A stretch of DNA of 39,294 nucleotides from an uncultured Ruminococcus sp. (GCA_946621745.1 CAMOOV010000003.1:1-39294); one strand, 5' to 3'; positions 6,148 to 14,457 are shown, counted from the stretch's first letter. The notes: a model not told the origin generated them from the sequence alone. Made by a program: numbers and translations.

Positions 6148-8307
6148 CTATTTCTCGAAAATCCTCCGGAACCGCTGCGGTGTGATGCCGGTGAATTTGC
6201 TGAACTGATGCAGGAAGAATTTGGCGTCGCTGTAGCCGCAGAGCTCCGCGATCTCCGTTGTCGTCATGGCCGTCGTCAGCAGCAGATATTTGCATTTGCA
6301 GATGCGGGCGTGAATGCGATCCTTCTGAAAGCTGATGCCGAAGCATTTTTTATAGCTGTGCCGGAAGGTGTCTGCATCCAGCGCTGCCGCCTTTGCGGGA
6401 TTGAACGGCTGAAAGGTATCCAGCGGCGCACACCACACCGCATTGCGCAGCGCGGAAAGCTGCTTGTAACGGTAGCTGCCGCGGCGGCTGCGGATGATCT
6501 CCGTCTGCACGCGGTTCTGTTCGCAGCAGTCCGCATAGACCGCATCATAGCTGCGTTCGCCGCAGCGGGCGTAAGCGCATACAAACGAATCCGCGCCGTA
6601 TTCTGTGATATAATCTGTGCTTTGCAGCAGCGCCGCAGTGATCGCCCCGCAGATCTGTTCCGCATCCCCGCCGGAAAACAGCAACACAAATGCGCCGCTG
6701 TCCGTGCGCGCCATGATCGCCGCATCCCTGCAAAGCGTGCGCAGATCATCTGCTGTCCTGCGGATGATGCCGAAGCGCTGCTCCTGCCGCAGCGGTTCAG
6801 CCGTTCCCTCAAACAGTCCGGTCTGCATCACGGTCATGAAGCAGTCCCGTTCGCCGGTTTCGGTAAAGCTGCCGTAGAGCTGCCGGATGCCCTTTTCACT
6901 GTAAAGCCCCGTCATACTGTCTGTGCGATCGGACATATTCTGACAGTGCAGGAGATAATGCAGGTCGCTTTTCATCCGGAGATTTTCCAGTGCAAGGGAC
7001 GCGGTTTTCAGCCAGTATCGCAGAAAATCGTCATAGCAGAGCGGTGCATTGTATTGCAGAACGGCGTAGCCCATGTAATGCCGCTTCAAAAACAGCGGGA
7101 GACAGTAGAATGCAGCAGGCATATCGGGCAGCCATGACAGATCGTCCGCACCGGCCGTAAACGGCGTGTTGTCCAGCCACGGCGTGATGCATCTGCATGA
7201 AACGGTCTGCTCCGGCGCGGCAGAGAGATCGTACCAGTTTGTACAGAGACAGAGCCAGAGCGCGGCCGCATCCGTCAGCATCCACTGATCGCGGCCGAGA
7301 ATGCTGCAAAAATCCTCCAGCTTCCGGCTGTCCGCGAGCGCCAGCTCCATGCCGTTGAAAATCGTGAGGAATTCCCTGTCATGCCGCTTCTGCGCGGCAA
7401 GCAGCTCGCTGTCATATTCCGGCAGCTCGCAGGTGCAGGGGCAGCTTCTTCCGTGGATGATCTCGCCGCGGGGCGGTTCAGATATCTGCGGCTTTTCACC
7501 GGCGATCATGCAGAGCGCGGCCTCCGCTGCACTGCGTCCGAGCTCCCGTCTGGCACGGCGGTAGCAGGTGAGCAGCGGGCGGTACAGGATCCGCTCGTCG
7601 GAATAATCATAGCTGACGACGGTGATCTGTTCGGGTACGCGGATTCCTGCCGCTGCAAAAGTCCGCAGCATACCGTATGCCATATAGCAGCTCGCGCAGA
7701 CCACGGCCTGCGGCATCGGCAGCTCGCCGCGGATATACCGTTCGGCAAGTGCGCTGCCGGAATCAAACCAGAAATCGCCGTAATGAATCCGCTGCGGCTC
7801 TGCGGGAATCCCGTAAGCGCCGAGCGCTCTGAGATAGCCCTCTCTGCGGCGCTGTGACGGCTCGGAACCGGGATAACCGGTCAGCAGGTCGATGCTGCGG
7901 AAGCCGTGCGCCGTAATCAGATGGGCAGTCAGGGCTTCCATATCCGCCGCGTCATCGGTGTTCAGATAAAAGCAGCGCTCCGGCGGAAAGCCCGCCAGCT
8001 CTGCACCGGCTGCAATGACCGGCAGATTCAGGTTTTTCACGGTCTGTGCAAGCTGCTGCTTCTGCTTCTCATCGGAGAAGGATTCCGTCAGGATCAGCAG
8101 AGCATCCAGCGCATCTGCGCGGACAAGATCATAGATCTGCTGCTCGCCGGTCACATCTGTGCTGTCGCTGAAATTCAGCAGATTCGAGATGATGACGGCA
8201 GTCGAGCCGCGGGACAGCAGCACCTCGGCTGCGCCTTTGATGATCTCGCTCTCCGCATAGCCGCTGGCATAGGCGGTCACAATTCCGATCGTCGGACGGT
8301 GCTTCAC
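6148..8307 (-). CDS. AraC-type transcriptional regulator with LacI/PBP-like sensor and degenerate GGDEF-like region
   Basis: The protein has 719 residues. Residues 4-285 look like a LacI/periplasmic-binding-protein fold (TIGIVTAYASGYAESEIIKG at the start, then PQAVVCASCYMAYGML and ITVVSYD), which normally binds a sugar. There is no signal peptide, so the sensor is cytoplasmic. A middle region of about 200 residues is uncharacterised. Around residue 465, DSMTGLYSEKG resembles the start of a GGDEF domain, but the signature is replaced by RTDSGAFVLLF, so no diguanylate cyclase activity is expected. The last 85 residues are an AraC HTH with the second helix-turn-helix TEIAELCGYSDAKFFLHQF. It is probably a carbohydrate-responsive activator of the adjoining GH5 gene (inference). 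Its promoter is at 8331-8359. Confidence 0.85.
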   Translation of the reverse strand: MKHRPTIGIVTAYASGYAESEIIKGAAEVLLSRGSTAVIISNLLNFSDSTDVTGEQQIYDLVRADALDALLILTESFSDEKQKQQLAQTVKNLNLPVIAAGAELAGFPPERCFYLNTDDAADMEALTAHLITAHGFRSIDLLTGYPGSEPSQRRREGYLRALGAYGIPAEPQRIHYGDFWFDSGSALAERYIRGELPMPQAVVCASCYMAYGMLRTFAAAGIRVPEQITVVSYDYSDERILYRPLLTCYRRARRELGRSAAEAALCMIAGEKPQISEPPRGEIIHGRSCPCTCELPEYDSELLAAQKRHDREFLTIFNGMELALADSRKLEDFCSILGRDQWMLTDAAALWLCLCTNWYDLSAAPEQTVSCRCITPWLDNTPFTAGADDLSWLPDMPAAFYCLPLFLKRHYMGYAVLQYNAPLCYDDFLRYWLKTASLALENLRMKSDLHYLLHCQNMSDRTDSMTGLYSEKGIRQLYGSFTETGERDCFMTVMQTGLFEGTAEPLRQEQRFGIIRRTADDLRTLCRDAAIMARTDSGAFVLLFSGGDAEQICGAITAALLQSTDYITEYGADSFVCAYARCGERSYDAVYADCCEQNRVQTEIIRSRRGSYRYKQLSALRNAVWCAPLDTFQPFNPAKAAALDADTFRHSYKKCFGISFQKDRIHARICKCKYLLLTTAMTTTEIAELCGYSDAKFFLHQFSKFTGITPQRFRRIFEK

Positions 8308-8330
8308 GGCGGATCCCCCCTTTCTGTTTT

Positions 8331-8359
8331 ATTGTATCATATTCTCACGAAAAGTGCAA
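8331..8359 (-). promoter_or_regulatory. promoter of the AraC-type regulator gene
   Basis: On the minus strand, TTGCAC (8354-8359), 17 bp and TACAAT (8331-8336). The sequence ATTGCACTTTT matches the promoter carried by the dispersed tandem repeats at 21726, 29922, 30110 and 35016, but the rest of that repeat is absent here. Confidence 0.65.
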
Positions 8360-8384
8360 TCAAAATGAACTGTTTCGCAGCTTG

Positions 8385-8411
8385 ACCGCATATCAGTCAG
8401 CGATATGCGGT
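8385..8411. promoter_or_regulatory. perfect 10 bp inverted repeat upstream of the regulator gene
   Basis: ACCGCATATC (8385-8394) and GATATGCGGT (8402-8411) are perfect inverted arms separated by 7 bp. The site lies 26 bp upstream of the -35 box of the regulator promoter and there is no T run, so a protein-binding site is likelier than a terminator. Its right arm overlaps a solitary end of the miniature element (8407-8417). Confidence 0.45.
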
Positions 8412-8417
8412 ATTGCC
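8407..8417 (-). repeat. solitary terminus of the miniature inverted-repeat element
   Basis: GCGGTATTGCC matches the reverse complement of the element terminus GGCAATACCGC. Homology to the PAP2 gene begins four bases later, as if the truncation of that copy was caused by the element. Confidence 0.5.
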
Positions 8418-8420
8418 TAT

Positions 8421-8617
8421 ATTATCTGTGCCGGCACAGTGCTTGTTTGCATTTGGCAGCAATACCTGAACGCAGTCACATTTCAGGTCCGGTTCGGCAG
8501 TCACTGGGCAATTTCATCTCGGCGTTTCTCCTGGTCGGGCTTGCTTTGACGGTATATCCGATCATGATTATGAAAACTGCGAAAAAAGCTGCTGATGAAG
8601 CAAAGACAGTGAAATAA
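8421..8617 (+). pseudogene. frameshifted C-terminal remnant of a PAP2 phosphatase gene
   Basis: Translated from 8421, residues such as IWQQYLNAVTFQVRFGSHW match the intact PAP2 protein (IWRQYLNAITFQVWFGKHW). At 8508 one G is missing relative to the intact gene, and the match resumes in another frame with NFISAFLLVGLALTVYP through to the stop at 8617. Only the last 65 or so codons of a 323-residue gene remain, so it cannot make the phosphatase. It shows that a second PAP2 copy once stood here. The DNA differs from the intact copy at many third positions, so the duplication is not recent. Confidence 0.85.
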
Positions 8618-8656
8618 CAGGAGCTTTCCGGCTGCGGCACTGATATCAGAAAAGAG

Positions 8657-8695
8657 AATGCGTGCGTCCCGAATGACCGGGCAGCACGCATTTTT
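8657..8695 (+). terminator. terminator after the PAP2 remnant
   Basis: AATGCGTGC (8657-8665) pairs with GCACGCATT (8684-8692), with an inner CCCG/CGGG helix, then five T residues. It is probably the old terminator of the lost PAP2 copy. Confidence 0.7.
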
Positions 8696-8700
8696 GATTT

Positions 8701-8874
8701 AGGCAATACCGCACAGAGCTGGCGGTGCAGATACACAGTCAGATTTTTCGTCAGATTGTATGAAAATGACGCCGCTGGGCTGACGCCCAGCAAGGAATTT
8801 TCGTGCAAGATGACGGAAAATATGCAAGTAGATGCGCTGCCAAGCCGTCAGGCGTGCTCTGTGCGGTGTTGCCT
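8701..8874. mobile_element. miniature inverted-repeat element, copy 1 (174 bp)
   Basis: The ends AGGCAATACCGCACAGAGC (8701-8719) and its complement (8856-8874) form 19 bp terminal inverted repeats with one mismatch. If the element is taken to start at GGCAATA, the flanks are TTTA on both sides, consistent with a 4 bp target duplication. There is no room for a transposase. The interior is almost identical to copy 2 at 11222-11433. The right end touches the stop codon of the PP2C gene (8875-8877, minus strand). Confidence 0.8.
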
Positions 8875-10821
8875 TTACTGTTCCGGCTGACGGATCAGAA
8901 ATGTCAGACCGGTGATATTTCGCTGATTGATTCTCGCAAAGGATGTCTGCTCGGCGATCTGCATGACCATCCGGATGCCAAGTCCGCCGTTTTCGTAATC
9001 GTCGAAATCCTTTTCCGCAGGTATTGTTCTGAACGGATCAAATTCTCTGCCGTTATCCTCAAAGCGAACGGTAAGCCGATCCTGCCGGAGTCCGACGGTC
9101 ATTCGCAGGATATCCGCACCGGAGTAGCTGAGAATATTGACGAGGATCTCCTCGCAGGCGAGCACGATACTGCGCGTTTCAGTGTTGTTTCCGGTGATGC
9201 CGGTCAGCCTGCTGCGCATGATGCTGACCGCGTTCATATCCGGCGGAAGCTGCTCATCGGCATAGTTCTCAGACGGTGTGAACCGTACCGCAGTCAGTGT
9301 GATATCATCCGACTGTTCGCAGTCTGCCGCATATGCCCTGACAGCATCCGCAACGGTAGCGGCGAGCTGTTCCGCATTGCCGTCAGCCGCTGCATCCAGC
9401 AGCCGCTGTTCGCCGAACAGCTCGTGCTGCGGATTCAATGCTTCTGTTACACCGTCTGTATAGATCAGTAAGCTGCAGCCGGCGCCGAGCATCGTGCATT
9501 CCTCTGTGATCTCCGCATCCTCGAACAAACCGAGCACAATGCCCGGTTCGGGTGTCAGATACGACTTCTTTTTGCCGCAGATGATCAGCGGACGGGTATG
9601 TCCGGCATTCGCATAGCGGAGCTCACCGGTAGACGGGTTCAGCGTTGCTGCAAAGACCGTAACGAACATATTCTCCGGATTCATGCAGCAGATCTCATCG
9701 TTGACCTCATTCAGCGCAGATGCAGGGGATGCGCCTGCCCGCAGCTTTTCGCGAAGCATATTCTTTGTCATGGCCATGAACAATGCCGCAGCGATCCCCT
9801 TGCCGGAAACATCGGCAATGACGATGCAAACCTTTCCGTTCAGTTCAAAGCAGTCATAGAAATCTCCGCCGACCTCCCTTGCGGGATCCGCCAATGCACA
9901 GATCTCATAGCCCGCGCCGGAAAGCGAGAAGCGCTGCGGTACCATGCCGATCTGGATCCGCCGTGCAATATTCAGCTCTGCGGCTGCGTGTGAACGCTCC
10001 TCTGTCATGGTGCGGAGGTTGTTGATGTAGCCAATGATATCCTCCGACATCTGATCGAATGAATGGCTGATCTCCTCGATCTCCTGATAGGTATTGAATT
10101 TCAGGGCTTCATGCTTTTGTTCGGGATCAAAGTTGTTCATCTCCACGGCGAGCTTTTTGATGGGCATAAATATCTTTTTTCGCAGGATGAGCAGCAGCAG
10201 CCCCAGCACGGTAATCAGCACAATGTTCACGATCAGTACGATCCGCGTCACATAGCGTGTGGTTTTCTCCCGGATCTTTGTGACATCAAAATCTATGCCG
10301 ACAATCACATTCTCACTGCCGGCATTGATGCTGAACGGGAAATAATATGCCAATACCTCGCCGTATTCATTGGATTCCCATTCCGGCCCCGCGAGCTCTC
10401 CGTCCAGCGCACGGTCGATATACAGGCGTTCGCCGATATCTACGGTCGTCCCCATGCTGCGCTCTTCGAACACTCTCCGGTTTTCCTCGTCATCGGCAGC
10501 GACTACAAGGATATATGTGATCTTGTCCTCCTCATGGGAGGCATGGAACAGGTACATATATTTTGCCTCGGAGAATCCGAACAGGCTTCTCATATAATCC
10601 GGAAAGCCGCTGCGCATGATCTTGTCTTTTTCGAGATCATTCAAATCGAGAGCCGGAATGGTATGCGACAAAGCATCCCTGAAATCCGCAGCCTTTTCCG
10701 TACAGCTTTCCGTTACGAGGCGGAAGGCGAAAATGCCCATCATCAGCGTGAGGATCACATCCGTCAGAACGATCAGCAGAACAGACAGAAGGCCGATTTG
10801 CCGCAGCGCGTGATTTTTCAT
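8875..10821 (-). CDS. membrane PP2C phosphatase with sensor, HAMP and C-terminal anti-sigma-type ATPase domain
   Basis: The protein has 648 residues. Membrane helices are at about 10-35 and 190-213 and bracket an extracellular sensor of about 150 residues. A HAMP-like linker follows, then a SpoIIE/RsbU-type PP2C phosphatase (about 295-500) with metal-ligand motifs VGGDFYD, ADVSGKG and SDDIT. The last 125 residues are an HATPase domain of the RsbW/SpoIIAB type (EEILVNIL N-box, FEDNGREFDP and GGLGIRM loops). Phosphatase and kinase-like modules for one STAS partner are thus in a single chain. The partner is encoded directly upstream with an ATGA overlap (10818-10821). In the RsbU/SpoIIAB families these parts control an alternative sigma factor or other output by partner switching; no sigma gene is seen here, so the output is unknown. 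Confidence 0.92.
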   Translation of the reverse strand: MKNHALRQIGLLSVLLIVLTDVILTLMMGIFAFRLVTESCTEKAADFRDALSHTIPALDLNDLEKDKIMRSGFPDYMRSLFGFSEAKYMYLFHASHEEDKITYILVVAADDEENRRVFEERSMGTTVDIGERLYIDRALDGELAGPEWESNEYGEVLAYYFPFSINAGSENVIVGIDFDVTKIREKTTRYVTRIVLIVNIVLITVLGLLLLILRKKIFMPIKKLAVEMNNFDPEQKHEALKFNTYQEIEEISHSFDQMSEDIIGYINNLRTMTEERSHAAAELNIARRIQIGMVPQRFSLSGAGYEICALADPAREVGGDFYDCFELNGKVCIVIADVSGKGIAAALFMAMTKNMLREKLRAGASPASALNEVNDEICCMNPENMFVTVFAATLNPSTGELRYANAGHTRPLIICGKKKSYLTPEPGIVLGLFEDAEITEECTMLGAGCSLLIYTDGVTEALNPQHELFGEQRLLDAAADGNAEQLAATVADAVRAYAADCEQSDDITLTAVRFTPSENYADEQLPPDMNAVSIMRSRLTGITGNNTETRSIVLACEEILVNILSYSGADILRMTVGLRQDRLTVRFEDNGREFDPFRTIPAEKDFDDYENGGLGIRMVMQIAEQTSFARINQRNITGLTFLIRQPEQ

Positions 10822-11108
10822 TTGATATTGAGCTTTTTGTCAAAGCCCGTCATCTTGAAGATATCGAGGATTTCAGCAGAAGCATTGGATATAGTGAAAC
10901 CGTCCTTCATTTTCTTGTACGCGGTGACGATTACGCGCAGTCCGGCTGATGAAATGTATTCGAGCTTTTGCAGATCCAGCTCAAGCGCTGTGATCTCCGG
11001 CTCAAGCGCATCCAGAGCCGTATGGAATTCCGGTGCGCTTTGTGTGTCAAGCCAGCCTTCCAGCCGGATCACAGCAGCATTTCCGTTTTTTTCAGTGGTA
11101 ATAGTCAT
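10818..11108 (-). CDS. STAS-domain anti-anti-sigma factor homologue
   Basis: The protein has 96 residues and is a complete STAS domain. YISSAGLRVI contains the conserved Ser that the partner kinase phosphorylates in SpoIIAA/RsbV. It opens with strand VIRLEGWLDTQSAPEF, as in the family. A strong GGAGG lies before ATG 11108, and the stop codon overlaps the start of the phosphatase gene by 4 bp, so the two are translated together. It is the expected substrate of the PP2C and ATPase domains next door (inference from family and position). Confidence 0.9.
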   Translation of the reverse strand: MTITTEKNGNAAVIRLEGWLDTQSAPEFHTALDALEPEITALELDLQKLEYISSAGLRVIVTAYKKMKDGFTISNASAEILDIFKMTGFDKKLNIK

Positions 11109-11150
11109 ATCAGTATCCTCCTTTTTGATTTGCAGTAGTCCGCTTCTGCT

Positions 11151-11179
11151 ATTTTACCATATAATCCCGCTTTTTTCAA
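11151..11179 (-). promoter_or_regulatory. promoter of the STAS/PP2C operon
   Basis: On the minus strand, TTGAAA (11174-11179), 17 bp and TAAAAT (11151-11156), about 43 bp before the STAS start codon. Confidence 0.6.
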
Positions 11180-11221
11180 GCTCTGTATCAATAATTGATT
11201 ATAAAAACATATTGATATTTA

Positions 11222-11433
11222 AGGCAATACCGCACAGAGCAGGCGGTGCAGGATACTTACGGTCAAATATATTTGACCCGTCAGATTTTTCGTCAGATTG
11301 TATGAAAATGACGCCGCCGGGCTGACGCCCGGCAAGGAGTTTTCGTGCAAGATGACGGAAAATATGCAAGTAGATGCGCTGCCAAGATGCCAGCCGGGCT
11401 CCGGGCGTCAGGCGGGCTTTGTGCGGTGTTGCC
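11222..11433. mobile_element. miniature inverted-repeat element, copy 2 (212 bp)
   Basis: The left end AGGCAATACCGCACAGAGC (11222-11240) pairs with GCTTTGTGCGGTGTTGCC (11416-11433). About 100 bp of interior match copy 1 closely. A hairpin reads GCTGGGC/GCCCAGC in copy 1 and GCCGGGC/GCCCGGC here: both arms changed together, so the pairing is preserved. Extra sequence near both ends makes this copy 38 bp longer. Flanking TAA-like sequences are only an imperfect target duplication. Confidence 0.75.
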
Positions 11434-11643
11434 CTAACGCAGTATCACGGCAAAAAGACAAGCAGATATCTTCAAGAGATAGTTGGTACATCAATAGTAC
11501 TGAGATGATAACAGACAATGATCTCGGATACGAAAAATCATGATATGCCAATTCATTTTTAGAGTATGATGATGATCGGATGATCCGATTCGTAAAAAAG
11601 TGAAGACTGTTTTTGTAGAATTCGCAGAAAATACGAAAATTAC

Positions 11644-11672
11644 TTGTACTCCTGCCGGAATCCTGATATACT
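11644..11672 (+). promoter_or_regulatory. promoter of the GH9 gene
   Basis: TTGTAC (11644-11649), 17 bp and TATACT (11667-11672), 36 nt before the GH9 start codon. Between the mobile element and this promoter (11434-11643) I see no gene; 11464-11505 resembles bases 28-70 of the window. Confidence 0.65.
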
Positions 11673-11707
11673 GTAATCAAAGGCACCGCGAAAGGAGAGA
11701 CAATATC

Positions 11708-14227
11708 ATGAAAACACGGAAAAGTGCTGCGCTCATCCTGAGTGTTCTGTTTTTCTTCACCGCTGCGCCGGCACAGCCCGCGTTTGCGGGAAATGCAGAG
11801 GAAACACCGGGCTGTCAGCTGCAAACCATCCTGATTGACAACGACGGCAAAAATCTATGGACGACCGAGAGCTGGGGCGGCGCGAACATCCTGCCGAATA
11901 CAAGCTGGACAACGACCGATGCCTGCGATTATTATTATAACGGTACGCTGTCCTTTGAAGCAAAAAGCAACAGCATAGAACCGCTCAGCTTCCGGATCGG
12001 ACTCAGCTCCCACTGCCACGCTGAAAGCGTTTCCCTTTACTGGACGGATCTGGAGCAGTATAAAGAAAAAATGATTGCAAAGACGGAATGGACAAGCTAT
12101 ACACTGCCGATCAGGGAGCTGCTTGATGCAAACCCTGACAGCGGGTTTGATCTTGCAAATCTCTGGAAAATCTGTGTATCAGCAGTCAAAAAGGGCGAAA
12201 CGGTCTCCTTCCGGAATGTGAAGATTTCTTCTCCGGATGACGAGCGGCAGTATCCGTTTATCAAGGTCAATCAGGTCGGGTACAGTACGCACGGTGCAAA
12301 AACAGCGCGCATCAGCTATTTTGCAAAGTTCGGCTCGCTGGACGGCAAGACCTATGAAATCATCGACAAATCAACCGGCAGAACTGTTCTGAGCGGAACG
12401 CTGCCTGCCGCAGAGCTGAACGATCATCTGTCCGGCGAATCGGTGCATATCATTCACTTCGATGCGCTGCAAACGCCGGGGACATACTTCATCCGCATTC
12501 CGGATGCCGGATTATCCGCATCTGCACGCGCTCCGCGGGATATCGAAAACGGTCTGAAAACCGATACGCTGACTTCATTCACTTTTGAGATCGGCGACCG
12601 GATCTATGACAGCCTGCTCAGCGACATGACAAAATATTATTATTATCAGCGGCAGGGGCTTGATCTGGATGAAACCTATGCCGGAGATTTCGCAAGAAAA
12701 AATCTGCATCCGAACGATGCACAGGTGAAAAAGTGGTCAGACCGCAACAATCCGGATGCCGAGACCTTTGATATCACGCAGGGCTGGTACGATGCCGGTG
12801 ACTACGGCAAATACACTTCCCCTGCCGCGACCTCGGTCGAAAATCTGCTGCTGGCATATGATCTGTTTCCGGAGGTTTTTCAGGACATGAGCCTGCATAT
12901 TCCCGAAACAGACAGGTCAAATCCCGCATATGCCGATGCACCGGGATATCTCAGCGAGATCAAGTGGGAGATTGATATGCTGTTAAAGCTCGAACACGCA
13001 GACCACGACGGCTCGTTCTATGTCGCTGCAAATTACAAGGACGGCACGATCTATCTGGAGGATACGCTCTATCAGTCTTCCGATCATACATCCGGAACTG
13101 AGCAGACCGATCTGCGCTCGCATCTGGCGACAGCCGAAACGGCAGCCGTTCTGGCACACGCCTACCTGATCTACAGGGATATTCCGGCATATACAGCGTT
13201 TGCGGAAACCTGTCTGGAAACATCACTGCGCGCATGGAGCTGGGTGAATGATCCTGCCAATCCGCAGCACCCGTCGATCGGCGCTGCGAACCGCACCTAC
13301 ACCTATACGCAGGAGGAGCTCGACCGCAGTATGTTCTGGGCTGCCGGGGCAATCTGCCGGGCAGCGAAGGCGGCTGGAATGCAGACCGCACCGTATGAGA
13401 ACTATCTGGCGGAGCACTGCGAGGAAACCAATATCGTCAAGTGTTTCACGGGTGCATCGCTCGGCTACCATTCGCACGGGCGCTCTTTCCTTGGATTCTT
13501 CCATTATCTCTATCACAACGGCGATGCCGATGCAAAGGTCAGGGAAGTCTTTCAGAAGTTCCCTGCCTGGCGCAAACGCACGCTGAATTATGACAACTGG
13601 GGCACCGACTATCCCGACTGGGGCTACTGGTGGGGCTCCAATATGGTCATTGCACAAAGCACAATGAGCCTTCTGCTCGGCAGCATCCTCACTGAGGGCG
13701 AGGAGCGTATTCCCGATGAGGTCATTCTCTCCAATGAGAGTGCGTTCAATTACCTGCTCGGCGTCAATCCGATCTCTTTTTGTTATGTATCGGGATACGG
13801 CGAAAACTGCGTGCGAAATATCTTCAGCGCGATTTACTCCAAGGATGCAAAGCTCGACCCGTACAGATGCCCGGCAGGATATGTGACGGAGGGAACAAAT
13901 CCAAACAACAACCGTCAGCTTTCCAAGTATGACGGGAAATGCTACATGGACAGCGATGCCGAATGGACGACCAACGAAAATACAATCTATGGCAATGCTG
14001 CGATGATTTTCCTGACGGCGGCGATCAAATCGCGGATCGAATCGGATTCGGTCCGCGGCGATATCAGCGCAGACGGCAAATGTGACATTGCTGATGCGGT
14101 GCTTCTGCAAAAATATCTGCTGACGATTGAAACCGGGCTTCCGAACTGGAAAGCCGGTGATATGGACGAAAACGGAACACTCAATGCCGCCGATCTCACA
14201 TGGATGAAACAACTGCTCATGAAATAA
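11708..14227 (+). CDS. secreted GH9 cellulase with N-terminal carbohydrate-binding-like and Ig-like domains and C-terminal dockerin
   Basis: The protein has 839 residues. A signal peptide ends near residue 27 (PAFA). Residues 36-175 form a beta-rich module resembling a carbohydrate-binding module of the CBM4/CBM11 kind (ILIDNDGKNLWTT start; assignment uncertain). Residues 182-296 are an Ig-like domain of the CelD_N type (PFIKVNQVGYSTHGAKTA). The GH9 catalytic domain runs from about 298 to 775, with the base-bearing motif GWYDAGDYGKY (Asp362, Asp365) and the acid Glu757 in TTNENTIYGN. A type I dockerin covers 783-839. The domain order matches cellulosomal GH9 endo- or processive glucanases. 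I chose ATG 11708 because GAAAGGAG lies about 11 nt upstream and the signal peptide begins there. Confidence 0.95.
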   Translation: MKTRKSAALILSVLFFFTAAPAQPAFAGNAEETPGCQLQTILIDNDGKNLWTTESWGGANILPNTSWTTTDACDYYYNGTLSFEAKSNSIEPLSFRIGLSSHCHAESVSLYWTDLEQYKEKMIAKTEWTSYTLPIRELLDANPDSGFDLANLWKICVSAVKKGETVSFRNVKISSPDDERQYPFIKVNQVGYSTHGAKTARISYFAKFGSLDGKTYEIIDKSTGRTVLSGTLPAAELNDHLSGESVHIIHFDALQTPGTYFIRIPDAGLSASARAPRDIENGLKTDTLTSFTFEIGDRIYDSLLSDMTKYYYYQRQGLDLDETYAGDFARKNLHPNDAQVKKWSDRNNPDAETFDITQGWYDAGDYGKYTSPAATSVENLLLAYDLFPEVFQDMSLHIPETDRSNPAYADAPGYLSEIKWEIDMLLKLEHADHDGSFYVAANYKDGTIYLEDTLYQSSDHTSGTEQTDLRSHLATAETAAVLAHAYLIYRDIPAYTAFAETCLETSLRAWSWVNDPANPQHPSIGAANRTYTYTQEELDRSMFWAAGAICRAAKAAGMQTAPYENYLAEHCEETNIVKCFTGASLGYHSHGRSFLGFFHYLYHNGDADAKVREVFQKFPAWRKRTLNYDNWGTDYPDWGYWWGSNMVIAQSTMSLLLGSILTEGEERIPDEVILSNESAFNYLLGVNPISFCYVSGYGENCVRNIFSAIYSKDAKLDPYRCPAGYVTEGTNPNNNRQLSKYDGKCYMDSDAEWTTNENTIYGNAAMIFLTAAIKSRIESDSVRGDISADGKCDIADAVLLQKYLLTIETGLPNWKAGDMDENGTLNAADLTWMKQLLMK

Positions 14228-14233
14228 AACAAG

Positions 14234-14270
14234 AACCGCCGCCTGACGACCAATCAGACGGCGGTTTCAC
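14234..14270 (+). terminator. terminator of the GH9 gene
   Basis: Arms AACCGCCGCCTGA (14234-14246) and TCAGACGGCGGTT (14254-14266) with one mismatch, starting six bases after the stop codon. The T run is short. From 14270 to 14457 I see no gene. Confidence 0.7.
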
Positions 14271-14457
14271 TGTGTTCACTTCCCGATGTACCGTTTCGCA
14301 GCGAATTCCACACTTATGCAGAAACGGATATCCTGTGTCAATGTTATCAGTGAGGGGCGCCTATTCTGATCCGGAGTGTCCGGTGAATCTATATTTTCAG
14401 AATCACAGCATTCTGAAATCATGGATCAGCTGTTCTTTACAAGAGATCAGGCCGTTT

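Noticed and set aside
8701-8874. Complete insertion sequence
   Set aside because: 174 bp is too short for a transposase and no transposase fragment is seen in any frame.
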